Assembly: GCF_002362315.1 (NCBI RefSeq)
Contig: NZ_MTZV01000003.1
Coordinates: 62,001-126,000 of the forward strand
Origin: Paraburkholderia acidicola
Lineage (GTDB): Bacteria; Pseudomonadota; Gammaproteobacteria; Burkholderiales; Burkholderiaceae
Direction of reading: 5' to 3'
Length of the DNA: 64,000 bases
The translations under genes and the position numbers were made by a program. The notes below the pieces were generated by a model. The model ran no database searches. It was not told the origin of the DNA and was given only the letters and a program-made list of their open reading frames with translations. How positions within the stretch are numbered: the stretch's first letter is position 1; every line of letters starts with the position of its first letter. Positions 53,038-63,381 of this stretch are shown here, piece by piece.

Positions 53038-54426
53038 CTAGTCCCCGCCGTAGAAATTCTGCGCACCCGCAAAATTATCGAACTTCGTATATTGACCGTG
53101 GAACGTCAGGCGAACCGGACCGATCGGACCATTCCGCTGCTTGCCGATGATGATTTCGGCCGTGCCTTTGTCGGGACTGTCCGGGTTGTAGACTTCATCG
53201 CGATAGATGAACAGGATGATGTCCGCATCCTGTTCGATGGCGCCCGACTCGCGCAGGTCCGACATGATCGGGCGTTTGTTGGGCCGCTGTTCGAGTCCGC
53301 GATTCAGCTGCGACAGTGCGATGACCGGTACGTCGAGCTCCTTGGCAAGGCTCTTCAGCGAGCGCGAGATCTCGGAGATTTCAGTCGCGCGATTTTCGCC
53401 CGCCGAAGACGATCCGCTCATCAGCTGCAGGTAGTCGACGATGATCAACCCGAGCTTGCCGCATTGCCGCGACAGACGCCGCGCGCGCGAGCGCAATTCC
53501 ATCGGGTTCAGACCACCGGTTTCATCGATGAACATTTGCGCCTCGCTCATCTTCTGCACAGCGTGCGTAAGCTTCGGCCAGTCTTCGTCGGTCAGCCGGC
53601 CGGTGCGCATGCGGTGCTGATCGAGCCGGCCGACCGAGCCGAGCATCCGCATCGTCAGTTGCGTGCCCGGCATTTCCATCGAGAACACGGCGACCGGCAG
53701 TCCGTACTCGACTGCGACGTATTCGCCGATGTTCATGGAAAATGCGGTTTTTCCCATTGACGGTCGACCCGCCACGATGATCAGTTCCCCGCCGTGCATC
53801 CCCGACGTCATCCGGTCGAGATCGACGAAGCCGGTAGGCGTACCGGTCACGTCGCTGGGATTCGCCGTGTGATAAAGCGTATCGATCCGCTCCACGACCT
53901 GCGTGAGCAGCGGCCCGATCTCGAGAAAACCCTGAGTACCGCGGGCACCATCTTCGGCAATCGAAAACACCTTCGATTCCGCTTCGTCCAGCAATTGCCG
54001 GACTTCCTTGCCCTGCGGATTGAACGCATCAGCGGAAATTTCATCCGCCACCGACACGAGCCGGCGCAACACCGCGCGGTCGCGCACAATTTCCGCATAA
54101 CGCCGGATATTGGCAGCGCTCGGCGTGTTCTGCGCCAGCGCGTTGAGGTAGGCCAGCCCGCCAACGTCGTCTGCCTTACCGGCCGTGCCGAGCGCCTCGT
54201 AGACGGTGATCACGTCCGCGGGACGGGTCGCCGCGATCAGGCGTCCGATATGTTCGTAGATGATCCGGTGGTCGTAGCGATAGAAATCGCCCTGCGACAG
54301 AAAATCCGCAATGCGGTCCCATGCGGCGTTGTCCAGCAGCAAACCGCCGAGTACCGATTGCTCGGCCTCGATCGAATGCGGCGGAACCTTCAGCGATTCG
54401 ATTTGGGGATCTTTCGGTGCGTTCAT
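53038..54426 (-). CDS. dnaB: Replicative DNA helicase DnaB
   Basis: The hexameric 5'-3' helicase of the replication fork. The 462-residue product has an N-terminal primase-interacting domain (HSIEAEQSVLGGLLLDN), a linker, then the RecA-like domain with Walker A GRPSMGKT and Walker B LIIVDYLQLM. No intein interrupts it. It lies downstream of rplI, as in most proteobacteria, but is separated from it by a terminator. Confidence 0.98.
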   Translation of the reverse strand: MNAPKDPQIESLKVPPHSIEAEQSVLGGLLLDNAAWDRIADFLSQGDFYRYDHRIIYEHIGRLIAATRPADVITVYEALGTAGKADDVGGLAYLNALAQNTPSAANIRRYAEIVRDRAVLRRLVSVADEISADAFNPQGKEVRQLLDEAESKVFSIAEDGARGTQGFLEIGPLLTQVVERIDTLYHTANPSDVTGTPTGFVDLDRMTSGMHGGELIIVAGRPSMGKTAFSMNIGEYVAVEYGLPVAVFSMEMPGTQLTMRMLGSVGRLDQHRMRTGRLTDEDWPKLTHAVQKMSEAQMFIDETGGLNPMELRSRARRLSRQCGKLGLIIVDYLQLMSGSSSAGENRATEISEISRSLKSLAKELDVPVIALSQLNRGLEQRPNKRPIMSDLRESGAIEQDADIILFIYRDEVYNPDSPDKGTAEIIIGKQRNGPIGPVRLTFHGQYTKFDNFAGAQNFYGGD

Positions 54427-54486
54427 GGAGAGGAATTATCGGGCAAACGGGCGCCGCGCGGAACGGTTCCAGGCCTTGCAACCAAC

Positions 54487-54520
54487 AAAAAAGGCAGGGG
54501 CCGGTTTCCCGGCCCCTGCC
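54487..54520 (-). terminator. Rho-independent terminator after rplI
   Basis: A perfect 12-bp GC-rich stem (54493-54504 with 54509-54520) has a 4-nt loop. On the minus strand it is followed by six T. It separates the S6 operon from dnaB. Confidence 0.92.
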
Positions 54521-54623
54521 TCTGCGCCAGCCTGAGGCCAACGCTATTACTGCTTACCGCACCCAGCTACGCCCGCACGGCCCGGGCAAACTGCCCGGTC
54601 GGCGCGCGCCAGCCAGAACCGGC

Positions 54624-55076
54624 TTAAACGTGTTCGCCCAGCACCGACACCGTGACGTCGACCAGCACGTCGGTGTGCAGCGAGACTTGCACCGGATGGT
54701 CGCCGACCAGCTTGAGCGGACCGTCCGGCAGACGCACTTGCGACTTTTCGACAGCGAAGCCTTGCTTGCCGAGTGCTTCGGCAATGTCGGCGTTCGTGAC
54801 CGAGCCAAACAGACGACCGTCGACGCCAGCCTTCTGTGCGATCTGGACGGTCGAACCGGCCAGCTTTTCGCCTTGAGCCTGAGCGGCGCCCAGCTTTTCA
54901 GCGGCGACCTTTTCGAGTTCCGCGCGGCGGACTTCGAATTCAGCGATCGCGGTCTTCGTGGCACGGCGAGCCTGCTTTTTCGGGATCAGGAAGTTACGTG
55001 CGTAACCGTCCTTGACCTTGACGATGTCGCCGAGGTTACCCACGTTGACGACTTTTTCGAGAAGAATGATCTGCAT
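54624..55076 (-). CDS. rplI: 50S ribosomal protein L9
   Basis: The 150-residue, two-domain L9 begins [29 protein letters not shown]-type sequence, the RNA-binding N-domain signature, followed by the long connecting helix and C-domain. Last gene of rpsF-priB-rpsR-rplI. Confidence 0.98.
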   Translation of the reverse strand: MQIILLEKVVNVGNLGDIVKVKDGYARNFLIPKKQARRATKTAIAEFEVRRAELEKVAAEKLGAAQAQGEKLAGSTVQIAQKAGVDGRLFGSVTNADIAEALGKQGFAVEKSQVRLPDGPLKLVGDHPVQVSLHTDVLVDVTVSVLGEHV

Positions 55077-55103
55077 TCGGATGCTCCTTGTAGCGTCGTC
55101 GGG

Positions 55104-55379
55104 TTAGGCCTTGTGCTGGTCGGTGTACTGCACCAGCGCGAGGAAACGCGCGCGCTTGATAGCCGTATCCAGCTGACGTTGATAGTGGGCCTTGGTACCC
55201 GTCAGACGCGCCGGCGTGATCTTGCCGTTTTCGCCGATGAAGTCCTTCAGCGTTTCGATGTCCTTGTAGTCGATCTGATCGACGCCAGCAGCCGTGAAAC
55301 GGCAGAACTTCTTGCGCTTGAAGAGCGGGTTTTGTTGCTGACGACGCTTGTCGAATTTCTTACCAGTCGGGCGGGGCAT
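55104..55379 (-). CDS. rpsR: 30S ribosomal protein S18
   Basis: The 91-residue S18 has [17 protein letters not shown] and the conserved [19 protein letters not shown]. It binds S6 in the 30S platform. It lies 2 bp after priB. Confidence 0.97.
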   Translation of the reverse strand: MPRPTGKKFDKRRQQQNPLFKRKKFCRFTAAGVDQIDYKDIETLKDFIGENGKITPARLTGTKAHYQRQLDTAIKRARFLALVQYTDQHKA

Positions 55380-55381
55380 GA

Positions 55382-55681
55382 TTAGTCCTTTCCTGTGTCC
55401 TGCAATTCTGTGATGTGAAACACCAGGGTTCTCGCATTGCGGCTTTTTTTCGCCAGGAAACCGGTGAAGAGCGTTTCGACGCCCATCTCGCAGTTTTCCA
55501 GCTTGCCGCTCGCTTCACCGGCTGCCACCGCCTGCATCGTCAGTTCAACCTGTCGGGCAATGCCCGCTTCGACGACTTCGGCACGGTGGTGCAGCGTACA
55601 GCTTGCGATCGGAACGCCGGCGGGGGTGTACCGCACCGGTTCGCGTTCAACGACGCTCGCCTTGAGCTGCAGCCTGTTCAC
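55382..55681 (-). CDS. priB: Primosomal replication protein N (PriB)
   Basis: The 99-residue OB-fold ssDNA-binding protein of the PriA replication-restart pathway begins [20 protein letters not shown]. It starts with GTG at 55681 and an AGGGA ~12 nt upstream. It sits between rpsF and rpsR, the standard order in beta- and gammaproteobacteria. Confidence 0.93.
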   Translation of the reverse strand: MNRLQLKASVVEREPVRYTPAGVPIASCTLHHRAEVVEAGIARQVELTMQAVAAGEASGKLENCEMGVETLFTGFLAKKSRNARTLVFHITELQDTGKD

Positions 55682-55714
55682 GTCAGCGATATGCTTCCCT
55701 GATGGCTTGGTTCT

Positions 55715-56086
55715 TTAAGCCTGCGCTTCGGACGGCTGGGCAGCCGCCTTCTTGGCTTCTTCGCGCTGCACTTCCTTCATCATCGGCGACGGGCCGGTTT
55801 CGGCCTTCTTCATCTTGACGATCAGGTGACGCAGAACGGCATCGTTGAACTTGAACGCGTGTTCGAGTTCGTCGAGCGTGGTCTGGTCGCACTCGATGTT
55901 CATGCAGACGTAGTGAGCCTTCGCGAGTTTCTCGATCATGTAGGCCAGCTGACGGCGGCCCCAGTCTTCGATGCGGTGGACCTGGCCACCGTGCGACGTG
56001 ATCGTGGACTTGTAACGCTCGATCATGGCGGGCACCTGCTCGCTCTGATCGGGGTGCACGATAAAGACGATTTCGTAATGACGCAT
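55715..56086 (-). CDS. rpsF: 30S ribosomal protein S6
   Basis: The 123-residue S6 begins [18 protein letters not shown] and ends in an Ala/Lys-rich tail ([15 protein letters not shown]). AAGGAG lies 6 nt before the ATG at 56086, which excludes the 45-codon open extension upstream. First gene of the operon. The leader contains a CACCGG hairpin that could be the S6:S18 autoregulatory motif. Confidence 0.97.
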   Translation of the reverse strand: MRHYEIVFIVHPDQSEQVPAMIERYKSTITSHGGQVHRIEDWGRRQLAYMIEKLAKAHYVCMNIECDQTTLDELEHAFKFNDAVLRHLIVKMKKAETGPSPMMKEVQREEAKKAAAQPSEAQA

Positions 56087-56253
56087 ACACACTCCTTGTG
56101 GATTAAAGCCACCCGGGCGTCGAACCGGTGTAGCAAGAGAGAAGCCCGAGAGTTTAACCGGATCGGGGGGCTGATGCAACTGATATCCCCAAATCGACGG
56201 TGAATTCGGCCGTATTTTCAACGACTTGCGGGTTTTATGCGATCGGAACCCGG

Positions 56254-57165
56254 TTATTCGACGCTGCTCCAGTAGTCGGCCCGGGCGTAGGCCGCCTTCA
56301 GGTAGTCGATGAAATACCGCACTTTGGCCGGTACGTACCGCTGCTGCGGGTAGACCGCGAGGATGTCGTAGTCCGGCAGCGCGTAGTCGTCGAGCACGGT
56401 TTCGAGTTCGCCGCGCGCAAGCTGCTGCTGGATTTCCCAGGTCGAGCGCCAGCCGAGCCCGAGCCCTTCGGACACCCAGCGGTGCAGTAGCTCGCCATCG
56501 TTACAGTCGAGCGTCCCGCCCACCCGCACAGTCACCAGCTTGCCGTTGCGCCGGAAATACCAGCCGCGGTTCTGGCCGCCTTGCAGGTTAAACGCCAGGC
56601 AGTTGTGCTGCGGCAGGTCATCGAGTGCTTTCGGCTTGCCGTGTTTCCTGAAATACGCCGGCGTGCCGCACACCACGCGCCGGTTCGACGCAAGCTTCAC
56701 CGCCACGAAATTCGGATCGACCGATCCGCCGATCCGGATCGACAGGTCGTAGCCCTCGCGCACCAGATCCACCACGCGATCGGTCAGGTTGAACGACACC
56801 TGCAAATCCGGTTTGTCGGCCAGAAATGCGGGCGCGAGCGGCGCGACGTGCTTGCGCCCGAAAGCGGCCGGCGCCGACACGATCAGATGACCGTTCACCG
56901 CGCGGCGCCCCGCCGTCAGCTCGTTTTCCGCCTGATCCCATTCCGTCAGCAGGCCCCGGCAGCGTTCGAGGAACGCCGCGCCCTCCTCGCTGACGACGAG
57001 CCGCCGCGTCGACCGGTACATCAGCTTCACGCCGAGCCGCTGTTCGAGCGCATCGATGCGCCGCCCAAGAATCACCGGCGACACACCCTCCTCCAGCGCC
57101 GCCGCCGCGAGACTGCCGGCGTCTGCGACACGCACGAAGGTTTCGATCTGCTTGAAGCGGTCCAT
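56254..57165 (-). CDS. LysR-family regulator, probably of the glyoxylate carboligase operon
   Basis: The 303-residue protein has a LysR winged helix ([38 protein letters not shown]) and a C-terminal periplasmic-binding-type effector domain. It is of the CrgA-like subgroup with [12 protein letters not shown]. The ATG at 57165 follows AGGAAGAGGAG. It is divergent from gcl, with 209 bp between, so control of gcl-hyi-glxR is inferred. The effector is unknown (glyoxylate, allantoin products and tartronate are candidates). Confidence 0.88.
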   Translation of the reverse strand: MDRFKQIETFVRVADAGSLAAAALEEGVSPVILGRRIDALEQRLGVKLMYRSTRRLVVSEEGAAFLERCRGLLTEWDQAENELTAGRRAVNGHLIVSAPAAFGRKHVAPLAPAFLADKPDLQVSFNLTDRVVDLVREGYDLSIRIGGSVDPNFVAVKLASNRRVVCGTPAYFRKHGKPKALDDLPQHNCLAFNLQGGQNRGWYFRRNGKLVTVRVGGTLDCNDGELLHRWVSEGLGLGWRSTWEIQQQLARGELETVLDDYALPDYDILAVYPQQRYVPAKVRYFIDYLKAAYARADYWSSVE

Positions 57166-57246
57166 CGTCGTCTCCTCTTCCTGTGTGCCCTGGCGCCCGT
57201 GTCTACCTGAACCGGCTGCCGGAGTGCCGCCATCATTCAATACTTT

Positions 57247-57260
57247 TTGTTTCGAAACAA
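57247..57260. promoter_or_regulatory. Symmetric operator candidate between the LysR gene and gcl
   Basis: TTGTTTCGAAACAA is a perfect 14-bp palindrome that includes a T-N11-A spacing, the LysR-box rule. It lies in the divergent intergenic region. Confidence 0.5.
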
Positions 57261-57374
57261 GCGACCCGCGCTGATCTTATCAAACCTTTCGGTGGAGCCT
57301 AAAGTCGCTCCACCAGCCTTTGCAGGCATTCCCGGTATTTGCACCATCCGCGACATTCAGGAAGGAGACATTTC

Positions 57375-59150
57375 ATGGCCAAGATGAGAGCCGTCGACGC
57401 AGCCGTACTGGTGCTCGAGAAAGAAGGCATCGACACCGCGTTCGGCGTGCCCGGCGCCGCGATCAACCCGTTCTACTCGGCGTTGCGCAAGGCCGGCGGT
57501 ATCAGCCACGTGCTGGCGCGCCACGTCGAAGGGGCGTCGCATATGGCCGAGGGCTATACGCGGGCCGCGCCGGGCAACATCGGTGTGTGCATCGGCACCT
57601 CCGGCCCGGCCGGCACCGACATGATCACGGGCCTCTATTCGGCGCAGGCCGACTCGATTCCGATCCTCGCGATCACGGGCCAGGCGCCGCGCGCCCGGCT
57701 TTACAAGGAAGACTTCCAGGCCGTCGATATCGAATCGATCGCCAAGCCCGTGACCAAGTGGGCGGTCACCGTGCGCGAACCGGCGCTCGTGCCGCGTGTT
57801 TTCCAGCAGGCATTCCATTTGATGCGCTCGGGCCGACCCGGCCCGGTGCTGGTCGATCTACCGATCGACGTGCAGCTCGCCGAGATCGAATTCGACATCG
57901 ACACCTACGAACCGCTGCCGATCTACAAGCCCCAGGCAACCCGCAAGCAGATCGAAGCGGCGCTCACGCTGCTGAACGACGCGGACCGCCCGCTGATTGT
58001 CTCTGGTGGTGGCGTGCTCAACGCCGCCGCGGAAGACCTGCTCGTGCGCTTCGCCGAACTCACCGGTGTGCCGGTCGTGCCGACGTTGATGTCGTGGGGC
58101 GCGATTCCCGACGATCATCCGTTGATGGCCGGCATGGTCGGTTTGCAGACATCGCATCGCTACGGCAACGCGACGATGCTCGCGTCGGATTTCGTGCTCG
58201 GCATCGGCAACCGCTGGGCCAACCGTCACACCGGCAGCGTCGAGGTTTATACGAAGGGCCGTAAATTCGTGCACGTGGATATCGAGCCGACACAGATCGG
58301 TCGCGTGTTCGGACCAGATCTCGGCATCGTGTCCGATGCGAAGGCCGCGCTGGAACTGTTCGTTCAGATCGGTGAGGAATGGAAGCGTGACGGCAAGCTG
58401 AAAGACCGCCGTGCATGGGCCGAGGAATGCCAGCAGCGCAAGCGCACGATGCAACGCAAAACGCATTTCGACAACGCGCCGATCAAACCGCAGCGTGTGT
58501 ACGAAGAGATGAACAAGGTATTCGGTCGCGACACCTGCTATATCAGCACGATCGGTCTGTCGCAGATCGCCGGTGCGCAATTTCTGCACGTGTACAAGGC
58601 GCGCAACTGGATCAACTGCGGCCAGGCAGGCCCACTCGGCTGGACGATTCCGGCGGCACTCGGCGTACGTGCTGCTGATCCGCAGCGGCCCATCGTCGCG
58701 CTGTCCGGCGATTACGACTTCCAGTTCATGATCGAAGAACTCGCGGTTGGCGCGCAGTTCAAGCTGCCCTACGTGCATGTTGTCGTAAACAACTCGTACC
58801 TCGGGTTGATTCGCCAGGCACAGCGCGCATTCGATATGGACTTCTGCGTGCAGCTCGCCTTCGAGAACATCAACGCGCCGGAATTGAACGGTTACGGTGT
58901 CGATCATGTGGCAGTGGCCGAAGGCCTCGGTTGCAAGGCACTGCGCGTGTTCAAACCCGAAGAGATCGCGCCGGCGCTAAAGAAGGCGCAATCGATGTTG
59001 TCCGAGTTCAACGTGCCGGTGGTGGTCGAGGTGATTCTGGAGCGCGTAACCAATATCTCGATGGGCGCTGAAATCGACGCGATCAATGAGTTCGAGGAAC
59101 TGGCCACCACTCGCGAAGACGCACCGACCGCTGTTGCCTTGCAAGATTGA
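57375..59150 (+). CDS. gcl: Glyoxylate carboligase (tartronate-semialdehyde synthase)
   Basis: The ThDP/FAD enzyme joins two glyoxylates to tartronate semialdehyde and CO2. The 591-residue product has the acetolactate-synthase fold. Val51 in [13 protein letters not shown] replaces the ThDP-activating Glu of most relatives; this is the hallmark of GCL. The ThDP motif [17 protein letters not shown] is present. The ATG at 57375 follows AGGAAGGAG. First of gcl-hyi-glxR. Confidence 0.97.
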   Translation: MAKMRAVDAAVLVLEKEGIDTAFGVPGAAINPFYSALRKAGGISHVLARHVEGASHMAEGYTRAAPGNIGVCIGTSGPAGTDMITGLYSAQADSIPILAITGQAPRARLYKEDFQAVDIESIAKPVTKWAVTVREPALVPRVFQQAFHLMRSGRPGPVLVDLPIDVQLAEIEFDIDTYEPLPIYKPQATRKQIEAALTLLNDADRPLIVSGGGVLNAAAEDLLVRFAELTGVPVVPTLMSWGAIPDDHPLMAGMVGLQTSHRYGNATMLASDFVLGIGNRWANRHTGSVEVYTKGRKFVHVDIEPTQIGRVFGPDLGIVSDAKAALELFVQIGEEWKRDGKLKDRRAWAEECQQRKRTMQRKTHFDNAPIKPQRVYEEMNKVFGRDTCYISTIGLSQIAGAQFLHVYKARNWINCGQAGPLGWTIPAALGVRAADPQRPIVALSGDYDFQFMIEELAVGAQFKLPYVHVVVNNSYLGLIRQAQRAFDMDFCVQLAFENINAPELNGYGVDHVAVAEGLGCKALRVFKPEEIAPALKKAQSMLSEFNVPVVVEVILERVTNISMGAEIDAINEFEELATTREDAPTAVALQD

Positions 59151-59196
59151 GCGCAGCGCCCGCACTACCCTTGACCGACCACAGAGAACCCGCAAC

Positions 59197-59994
59197 ATGC
59201 CGAAATTTGCAGCCAACCTCACGATGCTGTTCAACGAAGTCCCGTTCCTCGACCGCTTCGCGGCCGCGGAAAATGCCGGCTTCAGTGCAGTCGAATTCCT
59301 GTTTCCGTATCCCTACCGGGCCGCGGAACTGGCCGAACGTCTCGAACAGCATCGGCTGAAGCTGGTCCTTCACAACCTGCCAGCGGGTAACTGGGAAGCG
59401 GGCGAGCGCGGCATCGCGTGTCTGCCGGCACGCATCGCCGAGTTTCAGGAAGGCGTCGGCCGCGCGATCGAATACGCGAAAGCGTTGAAGGTCCCGCAAC
59501 TGAACTGCCTCGTCGGCATCCCGACCGCCGACGTCGATCGCGACACCGCCCGTGCGACGATCGTCGATAACCTGCGCTTCGCCGCGCAGGCGTTGAAGAA
59601 CGAGCGCATCAAACTGCTCGTCGAGCCATGCAACGCGTACGACATTCCGGGCTTTGCGCTGAACCGTTCGGCGGAAGGTCTCGATGTGATCCGCGCCGTC
59701 GGCTCCGACAATCTGTTCCTGCAATACGACATCTATCACATGCAGCGAATGGAAGGCGAACTCGCGGCCACGATCAAAAAGAACCTGCCGCAGATCGCCC
59801 ACATCCAGCTCGCCGACAACCCAGGGCGCAACGAACCGGGCACCGGCGAAATCAACTACCCGTTCCTGTTCGATCTGCTCGATTCGCTCGGCTACGACGG
59901 CTACGTCGGTTGCGAGTACAAACCGCGCACGACCACATCCGAGGGCCTCGGCTGGCTGCAACACATCGCCGGCCGCACACATGCTACGGCGTGA
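59197..59994 (+). CDS. hyi: Hydroxypyruvate isomerase
   Basis: The 265-residue TIM-barrel enzyme (Xylose isomerase-like AP endonuclease 2 fold) begins MPKFAANLTMLFNEVPFLDRF. Metal and base residues are in LVEPCNAYDIPGF and QYDIYHMQRMEGEL. It interconverts hydroxypyruvate and tartronate semialdehyde. It lies 46 bp after gcl. Confidence 0.95.
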   Translation: MPKFAANLTMLFNEVPFLDRFAAAENAGFSAVEFLFPYPYRAAELAERLEQHRLKLVLHNLPAGNWEAGERGIACLPARIAEFQEGVGRAIEYAKALKVPQLNCLVGIPTADVDRDTARATIVDNLRFAAQALKNERIKLLVEPCNAYDIPGFALNRSAEGLDVIRAVGSDNLFLQYDIYHMQRMEGELAATIKKNLPQIAHIQLADNPGRNEPGTGEINYPFLFDLLDSLGYDGYVGCEYKPRTTTSEGLGWLQHIAGRTHATA

Positions 59995-60076
59995 ACGCGC
60001 GGCGCATGCGCTGCCGTCGAACCGTCATCGAGCCGTCAAGTAACGGATCGGCACGAACCTATTCCTGGAGAGACAC

Positions 60077-60982
60077 ATGGCAACAATCGGTTTTATCGGA
60101 CTCGGCATCATGGGCGCGCATATGGCGCGCAATCTTCTGAAGGGCGGCCACACGCTGTTCGTCAACGGCGCGTATCCGGTGCCCGACGATCTGCGTGCAA
60201 CGACTACCGTCGTCGCGGATTCGACGGCTGTCGCGCAGGCTGCGGACATCGTCATCGTGATGGTGCCGGACACGCCCGATGTCGAGAACGTGCTGTTCGC
60301 CGACGACGGCGTCGCGAAGGGTCTGACGAAGGGCAAGCTCGTCATCGACATGAGTTCGATCTCGCCGCTCGACACCCAGGCTTTCGCGAAGAAGATCAAC
60401 GCGCTCGGTTGCGACTACCTCGATGCGCCGGTGTCGGGCGGCGAAGTTGGCGCGCGCGAAGCGACGCTGACGATCATGGTCGGCGGCCCGCAAAAATCGT
60501 TCGACGCAGCGAAGCCGCTGTTCGATCTGATGGGCAAGAACATCTCGCTGATTGGCGACAACGGCGCGGGCCAGACCTGCAAGGTCGCCAACCAGATTAT
60601 CGTTGCGCTGAACATCGAAGCGGTTGCGGAAGCCTTGTTGTTCGCCGCACGCTCGGGTGCCGATCCGGAACGCGTGCGCCGTGCGCTGATGGGTGGTTTT
60701 GCATCGTCGCGAATTCTCGAAGTTCACGGCGAGCGCATGACGAAGCGCACGTTCAATCCGGGCTTTCGCATCGAGCTGCATCAAAAGGATCTGAATCTTG
60801 CGCTCGATGGTGCGCGCAAGCTTGGCATCGCACTACCGCACACTGCGAGCGCGCAGCAGCTGTTCAGCGTGTGCGCAGCGAACGGCGGCAAGGCGTGGGA
60901 TCACTCCGCGATGATTCGTGCGCTCGAACTGATGGGCAACTTTGAGATCGCGCAGGCGCCGCAGGAAGCGAAGGCGGCCTGA
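60077..60982 (+). CDS. glxR: Tartronate semialdehyde reductase
   Basis: The 301-residue beta-hydroxyacid dehydrogenase has the NAD motif GFIGLGIMGAHMARNL, the substrate loop DAPVSGGEVGA and the catalytic Lys in QTCKVANQI. It reduces tartronate semialdehyde to D-glycerate. GGAG precedes the ATG. No glycerate kinase follows within the window. Confidence 0.95.
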   Translation: MATIGFIGLGIMGAHMARNLLKGGHTLFVNGAYPVPDDLRATTTVVADSTAVAQAADIVIVMVPDTPDVENVLFADDGVAKGLTKGKLVIDMSSISPLDTQAFAKKINALGCDYLDAPVSGGEVGAREATLTIMVGGPQKSFDAAKPLFDLMGKNISLIGDNGAGQTCKVANQIIVALNIEAVAEALLFAARSGADPERVRRALMGGFASSRILEVHGERMTKRTFNPGFRIELHQKDLNLALDGARKLGIALPHTASAQQLFSVCAANGGKAWDHSAMIRALELMGNFEIAQAPQEAKAA

Positions 60983-61090
60983 GCGGAGCGATCGACTATA
61001 GGTATGTTCCGCTGGCGCATCGCGCCTTTGGAGCGACAGGTGGGGCGCCCGTTGCGGCTAGCCGTCAGGCATGGCGCAACGGGTAAATCG

Positions 61091-61114
61091 GACCGCTCTG
61101 GGCTGAGAGCGGTC
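61091..61114 (+). other. Hairpin in the convergent glxR/asparaginase gap
   Basis: A perfect 9-bp stem (61091-61099 with 61106-61114) has a 6-nt loop and no T-run on either side. It may be part of a Rho-dependent or transcript-end structure. Confidence 0.4.
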
Positions 61115-61245
61115 AGTGGGGTCCGCAGCGGCACCCGGCGGCGCCGGGGAAGCCTTGGTCGGTCAGACGTCGTCGTCGGGTGTCCGGCTGTCGGATTTCA
61201 AAGCCTTCTTTTAGCCGCAGGTCTTGCGTTGCGCAAATGCATCGA

Positions 61246-62277
61246 TCAATACGTATCGAACACGCGCTGCAACGCCACCGGCCCCGTCGCACCCGCAGCT
61301 AACGCCAGCATCAGCAGCACGCGCGCCTTGTACGGATTGAGCGTACCGGCCGAGACGAAGCCGAGCGCATCGTCGGATGCCGCACCGTTGCGCATCACAT
61401 GGCCCGACCCCACGCGCGATGCCCGTATGACGGCAACGCCATGCGCGACTGCATCGGCGAGGCCCTGCTGCACGGTCGTATGAATCGAACCGTTGCCGGT
61501 GCCCGCCACGACGATGCCGCGTACACCGGCGGTCACCAGTGCATCGACCGCGATGCGCGACGCACCCGCATAACTCGCGACGATCTCGACGTGCGGCCAG
61601 TTCGCGCTGATGACGAATTCGGTATCGACGGTGTGCGGCCGCACGACCTTGCGCTGGAACTCGACCCGACCGTCCTGCACCCAGCCGAGCACACCGACTT
61701 CCGGCGATTCGAACGCATTGACCGTATAGGTGCTCGTCTTGGTGATATCGCGCGCGCCATGAATCCGGTTGTTGAACGCAACCATCACGCCCTGCCCGTG
61801 TGCCGCGGCGCTCGCCGCAACGGTCACGGCGTTAAGCAGATTGAGCGGGCCGTCTGCGGACAACGCGGTTGACGGTCGCATCGCTGCGGTCAGCACGACG
61901 GGTTTCGTGCTTTTCACCGTCAGATGCAGGAGATAAGCGGTTTCTTCGAGCGTATCGGTGCCGTGCGTCACGACTACGCCGTCGATACCGTCGGTGGCGA
62001 GTAAGGCGTTCACACGTTGTGCGAGCGTGCTCCACAACGCGAGCGAGATGTCCTTGCTGTCGACGCTCGCCAGTTGTTCGGCCTGCACGCGTGCCACGGA
62101 CGACAAGGCGGGCACCGCGGACAGCAGCTGCTCTACACCGACCACACCCGCCTGATAGCCGGAGGTATTGGTTGGATTGGCCGCCGAACCGGCGATCGTC
62201 CCACCGGTCGCGAGCACGGCGATGCACGGCAGCGCGTCCGGCGCTGCGTGGGAGGGAAAGGAAGTCGATGAGTTCAT
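61246..62277 (-). CDS. L-asparaginase (type II-like, no signal peptide)
   Basis: The 343-residue asparaginase/glutaminase has both active-site Thr motifs: ATGGTIAG (Thr27) and VTHGTDTLEET (Thr107-Asp108). The first ~17 residues are polar, with no signal peptide, so it is probably cytoplasmic. It hydrolyses Asn to Asp and ammonia. It is convergent with glxR; cysB lies 122 bp upstream on the same strand. Confidence 0.92.
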   Translation of the reverse strand: MNSSTSFPSHAAPDALPCIAVLATGGTIAGSAANPTNTSGYQAGVVGVEQLLSAVPALSSVARVQAEQLASVDSKDISLALWSTLAQRVNALLATDGIDGVVVTHGTDTLEETAYLLHLTVKSTKPVVLTAAMRPSTALSADGPLNLLNAVTVAASAAAHGQGVMVAFNNRIHGARDITKTSTYTVNAFESPEVGVLGWVQDGRVEFQRKVVRPHTVDTEFVISANWPHVEIVASYAGASRIAVDALVTAGVRGIVVAGTGNGSIHTTVQQGLADAVAHGVAVIRASRVGSGHVMRNGAASDDALGFVSAGTLNPYKARVLLMLALAAGATGPVALQRVFDTY

Positions 62278-62359
62278 GGCCGCGATTGTAAGCGAAGCGC
62301 TGCGCGCTTCACATAGTCACGGGTGCGCCGTCATATGCGCAGCTCCACCGTAACGGACT

Positions 62360-62377
62360 ACCGGGCCGCGGCCCGGT
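62360..62377. other. Perfect 18-bp GC-only palindrome between cysB and the asparaginase gene
   Basis: ACCGGGCCGCGGCCCGGT is its own reverse complement. It lies 23 bp downstream of cysB and 83 bp upstream of the asparaginase start. It could form a transcript-end hairpin for cysB, but no T-run follows. Confidence 0.4.
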
Positions 62378-62399
62378 CAGTCGCGGCCCACCGCCGCCG

Positions 62400-63326
62400 T
62401 TACGCCACTTCGCGCAACTGCGCGGCGATTTCAGCTTCGTTCAGATGCGGCGCGAACATCTCGATCAACCGGTACGCGTAAGCACGCAGGAACGCACCTT
62501 TGCGCAACCCGACGCGCGTCGTGCTCGCCTCGAACAGATGCTGGGTGTCGAGCGCAACGAGTTCGCTGTCGCGCTTCGGATCGTAGGCCATTGCCGCCAC
62601 CACGCCGATCCCCATACCGAGTTCGACGTAGGTCTTGATCACGTCGGCATCGATCGCGGTCAGCACGACGTCGGGCAAGGCGCCCGCTTTCGCAAACGCC
62701 TGATCGATATGTGAGCGACCCGTGAAGTCCTGGTCGTAGGTGACGATCGGGTATTCCGCGATTTCGTCGAGCGAAAGATTCGGACGGCCCACCAGCGGAT
62801 GGCCCTTCGGCACGACGACGATGTGATGCCACGAATAGCACGGGAACGTGACGATATCCGGGTAACGATCGAGCGCTTCGGTCGAGATACCGATGTCCGC
62901 TTCGCCGTTAATGATCATCTGCGCGATCTGTTGCGGGCTACCCTGGCGCAGCGCGAGATGCACCTTCGGGAATACCTCGGTGAACTGCCGGATCACCTTC
63001 GGCAGCGCGTAGCGCGCCTGTGTGTGGGTCGTCGCAACAACCAGGTGACCACTGTCCTGGTCCGCATACTGGCGCGCGACGCGGCGCAGGTTTTCCGCAT
63101 CGAGCAGCATCCGCTCGATCAGCTGATGCACCGCCTTGCCCGGCTCGGTCAGGCCGGTCAAGCGCTTGCCGCGACGAATAAAGATGTCGACGCCGAGTTC
63201 GTCCTCGAGGTCCTTGATCTGTTTCGATACACCCGACTGCGACGTGTACAGCACGTTCGCCACTTCGGTCAGGTTCATGTTCTGGCGCACGGCCTCGCGC
63301 ACGAAGCGTAATTGCTGGAAGTTCAT
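62400..63326 (-). CDS. cysB: LysR-family regulator CysB
   Basis: The 308-residue protein has a winged helix (NFQQLRFVREAVRQNMNLTE, LYTSQSGVSKQIKDLEDELG) and a CysB-type effector domain (ATTHTQARYALP, the N-acetylserine/sulfate binding region). CysB activates sulfate uptake and reduction genes. It lies 55 bp downstream of cysA, an order seen in Burkholderia sulfate-transport clusters. Confidence 0.95.
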   Translation of the reverse strand: MNFQQLRFVREAVRQNMNLTEVANVLYTSQSGVSKQIKDLEDELGVDIFIRRGKRLTGLTEPGKAVHQLIERMLLDAENLRRVARQYADQDSGHLVVATTHTQARYALPKVIRQFTEVFPKVHLALRQGSPQQIAQMIINGEADIGISTEALDRYPDIVTFPCYSWHHIVVVPKGHPLVGRPNLSLDEIAEYPIVTYDQDFTGRSHIDQAFAKAGALPDVVLTAIDADVIKTYVELGMGIGVVAAMAYDPKRDSELVALDTQHLFEASTTRVGLRKGAFLRAYAYRLIEMFAPHLNEAEIAAQLREVA

Positions 63327-63381
63327 GTGTGTGTCTCCGGGTCAGCCAGAGTGTAATTAAGCGAAATCATATCCTTGCTCA

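Noticed and set aside
53038-54426. Possible intein in dnaB
   Set aside because: The protein is 462 residues and collinear with ordinary DnaB; no insertion.
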